This document shows positions 1-6,574 of a stretch of 7,805 nucleotides of DNA, piece after piece. Under the pieces are notes generated by a model. It saw only the letters and a program-made list of their open reading frames with translations. It searched no databases and was not told where the DNA came from. How positions within the stretch are numbered: the stretch's first letter is position 1; every line of letters starts with the position of its first letter. Source of the stretch: Ruminococcus flavefaciens (lineage in GTDB: Bacteria > Bacillota > Clostridia > Oscillospirales > Ruminococcaceae); NCBI GenBank assembly GCA_902792495.1, contig CADBAC010000038.1, forward strand, positions 1 to 7,805, written 5' to 3'. Both the position numbers and the translations under genes were made by a program.

Positions 1-1364
1 TGTCCCATATTGAATTCAAGTCTGCCCAGTGGGTCGTCCTTGTCGTTCATCTCGAAATCGTAGGTGTAGGTCGTCTGCTCGGGAGTGATAGTGAGAGTGG
101 TATCTTCCAGATAGCGGATCCAGCCTGCATTAGGAGCGGAAACGCAGACGATTATGTCACGTTCTTCGTCTGCCCATGCGTCGAATGTCACACGGTACTT
201 CTTGCCCTTGATTATCGGCATTTCCGGCTGTACAAGCTGAACGGAATAATCAACATTTCCTTCTTCTTCGGTAGTTATAACTATCATATTGTCACGTATC
301 TCAGCTGCGCCCTTGCCACCTTCAAAGAGGAGGAACTTCCAGTTCTCGTCATCGGTGAGGTCTTCAGCTTCTGAGAAATCGCCGTTGTAAACGAAGTTGC
401 CGTCCTCGAGAGCTTCACGGTAATGCTTCTCGGGCTTTGTGACATTTGTGTCGTACTCGGGCTTCTGGTAAACACGGACGTAGTCAACTTCAAATTCAGC
501 CTTGTCGAAATCGGTAGTCTCATCGGGATCGCCGGGCCATGTGCCGCCGACAGCAAGGTTCATCTGAACGAAGAAAGGCTGATCGAAAGGTGCAGGGTAT
601 GGCTTTTCATCCTCGCCCTGAACGGCTGTGAACCAGTCATTTACAGTGAGGTAGAGTTCGCCGTCAATGTACCAGCGCATCTCGCCGGGCTCCCATTCAA
701 CGGAATATTCGTGGAAATCATCAGCAAAAGAGCCGTTGTCGAGAACGACAGTGCCCTGCTGTTCACCGTGGGGTTCGCCGTAGTGGAGAGTTCCGTAAGC
801 AGTCTTTACATCGCTGCCGAGAACTTCCATAATGTCTATCTCACCGCACTTAGGCCACTGTCCGTAGTAGCTTTCGTCCTGTGGCATCATCCAGATAGCA
901 GGCCAGAGTCCCTGTCCTTCGGGAACTTTTGCACGGGCAACGACTTTGCCGTAGGTGAAGTCCTTCTTATTCTGAGCAGTCACCTTGCCTGATGTGTAGT
1001 AGTCCTTGCCGTCCTTCTCGGACTTGATAGCCTTGATTACAAGGTTTCCGTCACGGATGAACATGTTATCGGTGGATGTGGTGTACTCCTGGAGCTCCTC
1101 ATTTGTCCAGCCCGGCTCATGGGGCTCATAGTTCCAGATGGATTCGTCGAGAGCGTCGCCGCTGAATTCGTCGTGCCAGAGAAGGTCATATCCCTCGATC
1201 TCGGGGACATCTTCTTCCTCGGCAGCGGCAGTTGTTTCCTCCTGTGAAGCCTCGGTAACAGCTTCGGATGAAGTGCTTTCGGGTGTACTTGAAGTGTTGC
1301 CGCTGCTGCATCCTGCCAGCATAGCAAGAGCGGATACGGCTGCAAATAACCTGTATTTTTTCAT
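1..1364 (-). CDS. Secreted GH16 beta-glucanase lipoprotein with C-terminal carbohydrate-binding domain (partial, C-terminus off window)
   Basis: The reading frame stays open for 454 codons from the ATG at 1364 to the window edge, so the C-terminus is missing. AAGGAG at 1379-1374 lies 9 bases before the start. The N-terminus is a lipoprotein signal peptide with lipobox LAGC, so Cys19 should be lipidated and the enzyme anchored outside the membrane. Residues 20-56 are a Ser/Thr/Glu-rich spacer. Residues about 58-297 are a GH16 domain (DEFSG at 65-69, WPAIWMMP, ending near DYVRVYQ). The active site GEIDIME gives nucleophile Glu175, Asp177 and acid/base Glu180. The extra Met between Ile and Glu is the beta-bulge form typical of laminarinases and 1,3(4)-glucanases, not of Bacillus lichenases. 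From about residue 325 (NGDFS, then YSVQL, GKKYRVTFDAWA) there is a CBM4/9-like domain, incomplete. Family assignment is firm; the exact substrate is inferred. It is transcribed away from the stress genes. Confidence 0.95.
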   Translation of the reverse strand, partial: MKKYRLFAAVSALAMLAGCSSGNTSSTPESTSSEAVTEASQEETTAAAEEEDVPEIEGYDLLWHDEFSGDALDESIWNYEPHEPGWTNEELQEYTTSTDNMFIRDGNLVIKAIKSEKDGKDYYTSGKVTAQNKKDFTYGKVVARAKVPEGQGLWPAIWMMPQDESYYGQWPKCGEIDIMEVLGSDVKTAYGTLHYGEPHGEQQGTVVLDNGSFADDFHEYSVEWEPGEMRWYIDGELYLTVNDWFTAVQGEDEKPYPAPFDQPFFVQMNLAVGGTWPGDPDETTDFDKAEFEVDYVRVYQKPEYDTNVTKPEKHYREALEDGNFVYNGDFSEAEDLTDDENWKFLLFEGGKGAAEIRDNMIVITTEEEGNVDYSVQLVQPEMPIIKGKKYRVTFDAWADEERDIIVCVSAPNAGWIRYLEDTTLTITPEQTTYTYDFEMNDKDDPLGRLEFNMG

Positions 1365-1412
1365 GATCCGTTTCTCCTTCCGTGTAGTTACGGGTAACAT
1401 TTATTTGACATA

Positions 1413-1421
1413 ATTATAGCA
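1413..1421 (-). promoter_or_regulatory. Extended -10 promoter for the GH16 gene
   Basis: On the minus strand the sequence TGCTATAAT gives a perfect TATAAT -10 hexamer (1418-1413) preceded by the TGn extension. The hexamer 17 bases further upstream (TATGTT) is a poor -35 match, which is usual for extended -10 promoters. Transcription would start near 1406, leaving a leader of about 42 bases before the glucanase ATG. Seen in sequence; activity is inferred. Confidence 0.6.
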
Positions 1422-1471
1422 TATTTCTTATGAAAAACATATCATTTTTAATACTTTTATAGTAATTTCAT

Positions 1472-1488
1472 GACATCAACCTGATGTC
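1472..1488. promoter_or_regulatory. Perfect 7-bp inverted repeat between divergent promoters (candidate operator)
   Basis: GACATCA at 1472-1478 and TGATGTC at 1482-1488 are exact reverse complements separated by ACC. The 17-bp palindrome has the size of a dimeric repressor or activator site. It lies upstream of both divergent promoters, about 30 bases from the expected -35 region of the glucanase promoter and 46 bases from the -35 of the rhomboid promoter. No U-tract follows, so it is not a terminator. The binding protein is unknown. Confidence 0.4.
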
Positions 1489-1534
1489 TGCTCAACGGCT
1501 GTACAGTCCTGCATATGATTTGCCATATTAGGTA

Positions 1535-1563
1535 TTGACAAATTTAATGCAGTATGGTACAAT
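1535..1563 (+). promoter_or_regulatory. Strong sigma-A type promoter for the rhomboid-yceG-telA-terD operon
   Basis: A perfect -35 TTGACA at 1535-1540 is followed by a 17-base spacer and TACAAT at 1558-1563, one mismatch from consensus. Transcription should start near 1570, giving a leader of about 73 bases before the rhomboid ATG. No comparable promoter was seen in the short gaps further downstream, so this is the likely start of the whole operon. It is a housekeeping-type promoter, unlike the ECF-sigma control reported for the Bacillus yce operon. Confidence 0.8.
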
Positions 1564-1604
1564 AAATGAGTAATCTGTCTAATATAACAGTTTTCAAATG
1601 GCGA

Positions 1605-1618
1605 AATGTGTACATATT
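1605..1618. promoter_or_regulatory. Near-palindrome in the operon leader
   Basis: AATGTGTACATATT is a 14-bp near-palindrome centred on TGTACA with one mismatched pair. It lies in the transcribed leader, between the predicted start site and the ribosome binding site of the rhomboid gene. It could be an operator, but palindromes of this size also arise by chance in AT-rich DNA. Confidence 0.2.
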
Positions 1619-1642
1619 AAATAATGCAGGGGAGGCTCTATC

Positions 1643-2236
1643 ATGGAAAAAAATGGTACTAAAATGAATATTTCTTTCAATTCTCCCGTTGTGCTCACGT
1701 TTTCAATTATATGCCTTGCTGTACTTATAATAGGCACGATACTGCCCGATCAGTTCATGCTGAGGTTTTTCAGCGTTTACAGGGCACCGCTCAGCGATCC
1801 GCTGACGTATTTCAGATTCTTCAGTCATATCTGCGGTCACGCAGGCTGGGATCATTTCATAGGAAATATCACAATGCTTCTGGTGGTCGGACCTATGCTT
1901 GAGGAGAAGTACGGTTCAAAGAATATACTTTTCGTAATTCTTGCGACTGCCTTTATAACAGGTCTTTTCCACTTCATCTTTTTCACAAATTCGGCGCTTC
2001 TCGGCGCAAGCGGAGTAGTATTTGCTTTTATACTGCTTTCGTCCTTCACAAGTATCAGGGACGGCAGGATACCGCTTACATTTATACTTGTTGTACTGAT
2101 CTATATAGGCGGTCAGATATATGACGGCATCTTCGTCAAGGATAATGTTTCAAATATCACACATATTATCGGCGGCGGAGTCGGTTCAGGTCTTGGCTAT
2201 GTGATGGCTAAGAACAAGATGGACAATTATCACTGA
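1643..2236 (+). CDS. Rhomboid family intramembrane serine protease
   Basis: This 197-residue membrane protein has the rhomboid core. Residues 14-33 form the first hydrophobic segment. WDHFIGN carries the HxxxN signature (His71, Asn75) at the start of the second core helix. GASG at 121-124 holds the catalytic Ser123, and NITHIIGGGVGSGLGY gives the partner His174 with its glycine-rich packing face. The Ser-His distance of 51 residues fits the family (53 in E. coli GlpG), and both residues are present, so it should be an active protease and not an inactive relative. It is a minimal form with no added soluble domain. GGGGAGG at 1629-1635, 7 bases ahead, supports the ATG at 1643. It is the first gene after the strong promoter and is 54 bases from yceG with no terminator, so co-transcription with the Ter-type genes is likely. 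Its substrate is unknown; proteins of the same operon or envelope proteins are possible. Confidence 0.93.
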   Translation: MEKNGTKMNISFNSPVVLTFSIICLAVLIIGTILPDQFMLRFFSVYRAPLSDPLTYFRFFSHICGHAGWDHFIGNITMLLVVGPMLEEKYGSKNILFVILATAFITGLFHFIFFTNSALLGASGVVFAFILLSSFTSIRDGRIPLTFILVVLIYIGGQIYDGIFVKDNVSNITHIIGGGVGSGLGYVMAKNKMDNYH

Positions 2237-2290
2237 TGCAATAAGGCTAAGGCCTTGAATACAGATATTACAGAATAAAGGAAAATAAAT

Positions 2291-4717
2291 ATGCTTAACA
2301 GAGTGCGTATAGAAAGTCCCGACGATCTTTTCGCCGATCTTGGAAAGCGCAAAAATAAAGGAGTTTACTTCTACCGTGTAAACGGCTACAACGATACTAT
2401 ACACGATATCATTCTCAGATTCCATGAGGCTGCAAGACAGAACGGCGTTATCATTGAGGGAAAGCTTCAGAATCCCGATAACAACAACCTTGCCTATTAT
2501 AACGAAATGATGGGCATGGAGTTCCAGCTGGACGCAGGCTTCATAAATCAGCGCCTTGCAAAATGGCTCCCGAGAATGACTCCCGAACAGAGGAGCAACG
2601 TGACAGCTGCTATGTTCAGGACTCTTGTGGACCTGAGCAAACATGGCAAGAACGAGAATATGCTGAAAAATACATATATCAAGTTCATGTGCTGGCTGTA
2701 CTACAAGTTTGAACGTATCGTCAATAAACTGGGCACAGAAAAGCTGCCGAAGATCCTCTATGAAGGTGAGATAAGCAGCTATGAACTGCTGCTCATGAAT
2801 GTACTGTCTCTTGCAGGCAGCGATATAATGCTGCTTCAGTATAACGGCGATGATGCCTACAAAAAGGCCGATCCCGATCTGTCCATGTCGGATGAACTGG
2901 TCATCGGCAGCATGGCTTCATTCCCTATAGATTTCAACCTGAAAAAGCTGAGACAGGAAATGGTGCAGAACCCTGCAAGAACTGCCGCTCCGGCACAGCC
3001 ATCGGGCGGTGCACACATAAATTTATCGAATATCCAGCGCCCTTCACAGCCGAAGCCCGCACAGCAGACTGCTGCACCTCAGCCGCCTGCACAGCAGGAA
3101 TCAAAGCCTGTGGTAAAGCTTGACGGTCAGAGAGTCGCAAAGCTTCTCGCTTCAAAGCCGATGATCGCAAACTGTACAAATGTATGGATCAAGGGCAGGA
3201 TAATCGACGAACTGAAAAAGCCTGTGGTAAATCGTGGAGATGAAGAAAGATTCTTCTACAACTGTTTCTGCAGGATAAGCGGAGTTGAGGACAAGGTCAC
3301 ATATCTCAATGATCTTTTCCAGCTTCAGCTCACTCTGAAAACCAACGGCAGGCAGATGGTCATTATCAATAATGCCCTGGAGCCGCCTTCAAATGAAGAG
3401 ATTGCAAAAGTCAAAAGAGCCAACTACACAAGCTGCGATCAGCTTCTCGTTAACCTTGTGCCGAACCTTTACGTTCAGTCATGGGGCGAGATGAACAAGC
3501 TCATCCAGTGGCACTTCCTCGATTTTATGCAGGAGGAAAGCAAACTTGTCGGCGGCAGTGTCTCAAAGCTTACCAGCAAGGGCGTGTACCTCATCTGCTG
3601 GCTCAAACGCTTCAAGCGTCTCTTTGAAAACTGGAAAATGCCCGACGTAAGCTGCTTCTTCTATCTTGGAGGATGCAGGAACGAGAATGAGGAAATGTTC
3701 TGCCGCTTTCTTGCGAGACTTCCCGTTGATGTGGTGCTTTTCTGCCCCGACCTTAACAGACAGTGTACCCTCAGGGACGATCACCTCTATGAGGAGCATT
3801 ACACCGAGACTCTCAAGGTGGATGAATTCCCCGAAGCAGGCGGTTCGATAAGAGTGGCTACTGCCGCTTACCAAGCCGAAAGGGAACTTGATACACTTAT
3901 GTATCAGGATACGGGAATGTACCGCAATAATCAGTACGGCAAGGCAAACACTATCTGTCTCCAGACAATGTATGAGGAGATAGAGATCCTCTGGGATCAG
4001 GAATTAAAGTACAGGCCTAACTTCAGTACAATAGGCGATGAAGTTGTTATGCCTGTTATTTTCGCCAAGGTCTCGGGTGTAAAGGACGGCGATACTGCCG
4101 CTTACTGGAGCGGTATCAAGCGCCTTATCACTCAGGATACCATGGTAATAAAGGATGCTCCGCACATCATGCCCAATTCCATGAACCCCGTAAAGCAGTT
4201 TGCTACGGATTTCTTCAGAAACGGCAAGGTGCAGAAGCAGAAGATAAAGGAACATCCCGTTTATCAGTACAGCTTTCTGAGAGAATCGGTGCAGGATCAC
4301 ATCCTTGAAAAACTCCAGTATCTCATAGACCAGAGGCTGATAAAGGGTACCTTTGAAAACGGCACGGAGTATACTATAGTCGCTACTGTCCTTAATCTCG
4401 AAAAGGACATTGTGAGACTGATACAGAAATTCGATTTCACTAAGAAAAACCCGAAACTTATCTTCATTATGACAGGGGAGAATATGCTCTCTCTGGAAGA
4501 TACTATTCTTGTTGCATTTCTCGATCTGATAGGCTTTGATATCGTATTTTTCGTACCAACAGGCTATCAGAGCGTTGAAAGATATTTTGCAAAGGAAATG
4601 ATAGAAGAACATCAGGCAGGCGAGTTCATGTATGATCTCCGAATTCCCGATATGAGATCTGTCTCTGCCAATGCAAAGCGCAGACTGCGTGATAAATTTT
4701 TTAAGAGAGGTAAATGA
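2291..4717 (+). CDS. yceG: YceG-family protein of the Ter stress module, with threefold internal repeat
   Basis: I assign this 808-residue, soluble-looking protein to the YceG family (Pfam calls it a putative component of a 'biosynthetic module') from its sequence character and its place directly before telA and terD, as in the Bacillus yceG-yceH pair. Its biochemical role is not established. AAAGGA at 2277-2282, 8 bases ahead, supports the start. Three divergent copies of one unit can be aligned by eye at residues about 22-200, 316-510 and 583-785. Each begins with a strand ending in [VI][NS]G (Gly32, Gly331, Gly596), has a [VM]I...P stretch about 30 residues later, and ends with a P...G motif and a hydrophobic strand around Asp178, Asp480 or Asp750. 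CWL occurs in copies 1 and 2, each exactly 43 residues before that Asp. Residues about 226-275 are a Pro/Ala/Gln-rich linker. The C-terminal tail is basic. No signal peptide or membrane segment is evident. Confidence 0.85.
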   Translation: MLNRVRIESPDDLFADLGKRKNKGVYFYRVNGYNDTIHDIILRFHEAARQNGVIIEGKLQNPDNNNLAYYNEMMGMEFQLDAGFINQRLAKWLPRMTPEQRSNVTAAMFRTLVDLSKHGKNENMLKNTYIKFMCWLYYKFERIVNKLGTEKLPKILYEGEISSYELLLMNVLSLAGSDIMLLQYNGDDAYKKADPDLSMSDELVIGSMASFPIDFNLKKLRQEMVQNPARTAAPAQPSGGAHINLSNIQRPSQPKPAQQTAAPQPPAQQESKPVVKLDGQRVAKLLASKPMIANCTNVWIKGRIIDELKKPVVNRGDEERFFYNCFCRISGVEDKVTYLNDLFQLQLTLKTNGRQMVIINNALEPPSNEEIAKVKRANYTSCDQLLVNLVPNLYVQSWGEMNKLIQWHFLDFMQEESKLVGGSVSKLTSKGVYLICWLKRFKRLFENWKMPDVSCFFYLGGCRNENEEMFCRFLARLPVDVVLFCPDLNRQCTLRDDHLYEEHYTETLKVDEFPEAGGSIRVATAAYQAERELDTLMYQDTGMYRNNQYGKANTICLQTMYEEIEILWDQELKYRPNFSTIGDEVVMPVIFAKVSGVKDGDTAAYWSGIKRLITQDTMVIKDAPHIMPNSMNPVKQFATDFFRNGKVQKQKIKEHPVYQYSFLRESVQDHILEKLQYLIDQRLIKGTFENGTEYTIVATVLNLEKDIVRLIQKFDFTKKNPKLIFIMTGENMLSLEDTILVAFLDLIGFDIVFFVPTGYQSVERYFAKEMIEEHQAGEFMYDLRIPDMRSVSANAKRRLRDKFFKRGK
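2354..2890 (+). repeat. Protein-level repeat unit 1 of YceG
   Basis: Residues about 22-200. Landmarks are GVYFYRVNG (Gly32), VIIEGKLQNP (Pro62), CWL (134-136) and LPKILYEG (Gly159), followed by a hydrophobic strand at Asp178. The repeat is visible only in protein sequence, so the duplication is old. Confidence 0.6.
2966..3115 (+). other. Pro/Ala/Gln-rich interdomain linker in YceG
   Basis: Residues about 226-275 are dominated by Pro, Ala, Gln and Ser, with patches such as PKPAQQTAAPQPPAQQ. This looks like a flexible tether separating repeat unit 1 from units 2 and 3. The reading frame is intact through it. Confidence 0.75.
3236..3820 (+). repeat. Protein-level repeat unit 2 of YceG
   Basis: Residues about 316-510. 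Landmarks are FFYNCFCRISG (Gly331), MVIINNALEPPS (Pro365/366), CWL (436-438), MPDVSCFFYLGG (Gly460) and VDVVLFCPD (Asp480). It matches unit 1 best around CWL and the final strand. Confidence 0.6.
4037..4645 (+). repeat. Protein-level repeat unit 3 of YceG
   Basis: Residues about 583-785. Landmarks are VIFAKVSG (Gly596), MVIKDAPHIMP (Pro628), NPKLIFIMTGE (Gly729) and FDIVFFVPTG (Asp750). CWL is not conserved here. The Gly-to-Asp spacing is 154 residues, against 146 and 149 in units 1 and 2. Confidence 0.55.
4703..4710 (+). promoter_or_regulatory. Ribosome binding site fixing the telA start
   Basis: AAGAGAGG lies 8 bases before the ATG at 4719 and inside the last codons of yceG. It supports 4719 over the in-frame ATG at 4671, which would overlap yceG by 47 bases and add 16 residues unlike the family N-terminus. 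Confidence 0.7.
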
Positions 4718-4718
4718 T

Positions 4719-5879
4719 ATGGGACTTGATTTCAGTAAAGCAGCTGCTCCTGTTGAGGAAGCTGTAGCAGAAAAAGTAGAAGCAGAGGTTGTCGGCCAGG
4801 AGCTCCCTGTTGAGAAGTACGACATCGTAGCCGACAGAGAACAGCTCAATACTCAGCTGGTCGGTTCACCCGAGGTAGATGCTCTCGTAAGCACTATCGA
4901 AATAGATAATATAGAGTCTATCGTCACATTCGGCGCAGAAACAGCCGAGGAGATCTCAAAGGCTTCAGACGTCGTTCTCAGAAATATGAATATGACTCAG
5001 TTCGACGATTCCACAAAGATGATGAATACCCTTGCCAAGATCATGGGCGAATTCGATATCGACGAGATCAAGGAGGATCCGAGCCTTTTCAACAAGCTTT
5101 TCGGAAATCTCCGCAAGCAGCTCGACAAGATACTTGCCAAGTACCACACAATGGGCGATGAAGTTGACAAGATCTTCGTTGAACTCAAGAAGTATGAATC
5201 ACAGATCAAGGAAGCAAACCGCAACCTTGACACGATGTTCAATGCTAACGTTAACTACTACCACGACCTCGTCAAGTACATCCTTGCAGGTGAGCAGGGA
5301 TGCCGTGAGATCGAGAACTACATAAAGACCCGTCAGGCTGACTACGAAGCTACAGGTGATAACGCTATCCAGTTCGAGATACAGAACCTGAACCAGTGCC
5401 TTATGATGCTGGAGCAGCGTACTCAGGACCTGAGAACTGCCGAAGCTGTTGCTATGCAGTCTATCCCGATGATAAAGACAATGGAATTCACAAACATGAA
5501 CCTTGTCAGAAAGATCAACTCAGCTTTCATCATCACTCTCCCTGTATTCAAGCAGGCTCTCGCTCAGGCTATCATGCTCAAGCGTCAGAAGCTCCAGGCT
5601 GAATCCATGGCAGAGCTTGATAAGAAGACTAATGAGATGCTCTTACAGAACGCCCAGAACACAGTTGCACAGTCAAAAATGGCTGCTATGCTGACATCAG
5701 GAAGTTCTATTAAGATAGAGACATTGGAATCTTCATGGAGAACTATCTGCAACGGTATCGAAGAGACTAAGGCTATCCAGGCTGATGCTCAGAGAAAGCG
5801 CCTCGAGGATCAGAAGAAGCTCGAGCAGATGAAGCAGGAGTTCAACGAGAAGTACCATATGCCAAATTCAAATAGGTAA
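4719..5879 (+). CDS. telA: TelA/YceH family toxic anion resistance protein
   Basis: This 386-residue protein, starting MGLDFSK, is the TelA (toxic anion resistance) family member that pairs with YceG in Firmicutes. It is almost wholly helical and hydrophilic, with no signal peptide or membrane helix, so it should be cytoplasmic. Residues 1-45 are an acidic, probably disordered lead. Residues about 50-380 are the TelA domain. Its signature region is [18 protein letters not shown] (233-250), followed by NMNLVRKIN and a [12 protein letters not shown] stretch. The C-terminus (about 345-380) is rich in Gln, Lys and Glu and looks like a coiled coil. Only one base separates it from the yceG stop, so the two are probably translationally coupled and made in similar amounts. 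Family members are linked to tellurite and other envelope or oxidative stress tolerance; the molecular mechanism is not known. Confidence 0.93.
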   Translation: MGLDFSKAAAPVEEAVAEKVEAEVVGQELPVEKYDIVADREQLNTQLVGSPEVDALVSTIEIDNIESIVTFGAETAEEISKASDVVLRNMNMTQFDDSTKMMNTLAKIMGEFDIDEIKEDPSLFNKLFGNLRKQLDKILAKYHTMGDEVDKIFVELKKYESQIKEANRNLDTMFNANVNYYHDLVKYILAGEQGCREIENYIKTRQADYEATGDNAIQFEIQNLNQCLMMLEQRTQDLRTAEAVAMQSIPMIKTMEFTNMNLVRKINSAFIITLPVFKQALAQAIMLKRQKLQAESMAELDKKTNEMLLQNAQNTVAQSKMAAMLTSGSSIKIETLESSWRTICNGIEETKAIQADAQRKRLEDQKKLEQMKQEFNEKYHMPNSNR

Positions 5880-5899
5880 TAAAAAGGAGGATCACAATT

Positions 5900-6481
5900 A
5901 TGCCGATCAATTTATCCAAAGGACAGAAAGTAAGCCTTACCAAGGACAACCCGGGTCTTAACAATATTCTCGTAGGACTTGGCTGGGATGTCAACGCATT
6001 CGATTCAGGTACAAGTTTCGACCTGGACGCTTCAGTATTCATCGCTGACGCAAGCGGTCATTGCCCTTCTGAAAAGGAATTCATCTTCTACGGCAACCTT
6101 GAGCATTCAAGCGGCTGTGTAAAGCATATGGGCGATAACAAGACAGGTGACGGTGAAGGCGATGACGAGCAGATCCACATCGAGCTCAGCAAGGTTCCTG
6201 CAAACCTGGAAAAGATCGCATTTACTGTTACTATATATGAAGCAGATCAGCGCCACCAGAACTTCGGTCAGGTATCAAACGCTTACATCAGAATAATCGA
6301 TGAAGCTACAAATACCGAGCTTGTTCGTTTTGACTTGGGCGAGGACTTCTCCATCGAGACTGCTGTAGTTGTAGGTGAACTCTACAAGAACAACGGCGAG
6401 TGGAAGTTCAACGCTATCGGAAGCGGATTCCAGGGCGGTCTTGCTGCTCTTTGCGGTCACTACGGCATCCAGGCTGAATGA
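5900..6481 (+). CDS. terD: TerD/YceD family calcium-binding stress protein
   Basis: This 193-residue protein has the standard length and full motif set of the TerD family, beta-sandwich proteins that bind two calcium ions. Visible signatures are LGWD (27-30), FDLDASVF (40-47), [15 protein letters not shown] (78-92) with its cluster of acidic ligands, the central [12 protein letters not shown] region (121-132), and [12 protein letters not shown] near the C-terminus. All expected Asp/Glu ligand positions appear intact. No signal peptide or membrane segment is present, so it should be cytoplasmic. AAGGAGG at 5884-5890, 9 bases before the ATG, is a near-perfect Shine-Dalgarno, which predicts high translation. 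It follows telA by 20 bases. Bacillus and enterobacterial ter loci usually carry several TerD paralogs; only one is present here, and the hairpin after it suggests the Ter part of the operon ends at this gene. Confidence 0.96.
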   Translation: MPINLSKGQKVSLTKDNPGLNNILVGLGWDVNAFDSGTSFDLDASVFIADASGHCPSEKEFIFYGNLEHSSGCVKHMGDNKTGDGEGDDEQIHIELSKVPANLEKIAFTVTIYEADQRHQNFGQVSNAYIRIIDEATNTELVRFDLGEDFSIETAVVVGELYKNNGEWKFNAIGSGFQGGLAALCGHYGIQAE

Positions 6482-6503
6482 TCGTGATATCATAAACGGT
6501 TTG

Positions 6504-6553
6504 CGCCATGGCATTTTTGAGAATTATCGGAAATGCTGTGGCGTTTCTGTTGT
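6504..6553 (+). terminator. Terminator- or attenuator-like hairpin after terD
   Basis: CGCCATGGCATTT (6504-6516) pairs over its whole length with AAATGCTGTGGCG (6531-6543): 11 Watson-Crick pairs and two adjacent G-U pairs, with a 14-base loop. The stem base is G+C rich and is followed by TTTCTGTTGT, seven T in ten bases. This fits a moderate intrinsic terminator. It ends only about 22 bases before the response-regulator ATG, so that gene depends on read-through or on a promoter not recognised here. Confidence 0.6.
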
Positions 6554-6559
6554 ATAAAT

Positions 6560-6566
6560 AAGGAAG
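6560..6566 (+). promoter_or_regulatory. Ribosome binding site fixing the response-regulator start
   Basis: AAGGAAG, with its AAGGA core 10 bases before the ATG at 6575, supports that start. The in-frame ATG at 6533 lies inside the terminator-like stem and would add 14 residues (MLWRFCCINKEDRI) ahead of the normal receiver-domain beginning. Confidence 0.65.
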
Positions 6567-6574
6567 ATAGAATT

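Noticed and set aside
423..992. Plus-strand open frame of 189 codons opposite the glucanase
   Set aside because: It lies fully antisense to the GH16 coding sequence, whose motifs are unmistakable. It has no ribosome binding site and its protein resembles no family.
1405..1433. Second plus-strand TTGACA as a promoter
   Set aside because: The hexamer 17 bases downstream is TTATGA, a poor -10, and the DNA is better explained by the minus-strand TGCTATAAT.
2243..2256. Small hairpin AAGGC-TAAG-GCCTT between rhomboid and yceG
   Set aside because: It has only a 5-bp stem with no following U-tract, so it is too weak to call a terminator.
2186..2644. Minus-strand open frame of 152 codons across the rhomboid-yceG junction
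   Set aside because: It overlaps two well-supported genes on the other strand and shows no recognisable domain.
4671..4718. Upstream ATG extending TelA by 16 residues
   Set aside because: It overlaps yceG by 47 bases and lacks a good ribosome binding site, while the ATG at 4719 has AAGAGAGG 8 bases ahead and gives the usual N-terminus.
4004..4849. Minus-strand open frame of 281 codons
   Set aside because: It is antisense across the end of yceG and the start of telA, has a low-complexity Ser/Thr start and is explained as a shadow of the real genes.
6553..6558. TATAAA as a -10 element for the response regulator
   Set aside because: No -35 match lies 16-18 bases upstream, and transcription would start at about 6565, removing the ribosome binding site.
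6533..6574. Upstream ATG extending the response regulator by 14 residues
   Set aside because: The ATG sits within the hairpin stem and the added residues precede a normal receiver-domain start at 6575, which has its own ribosome binding site.
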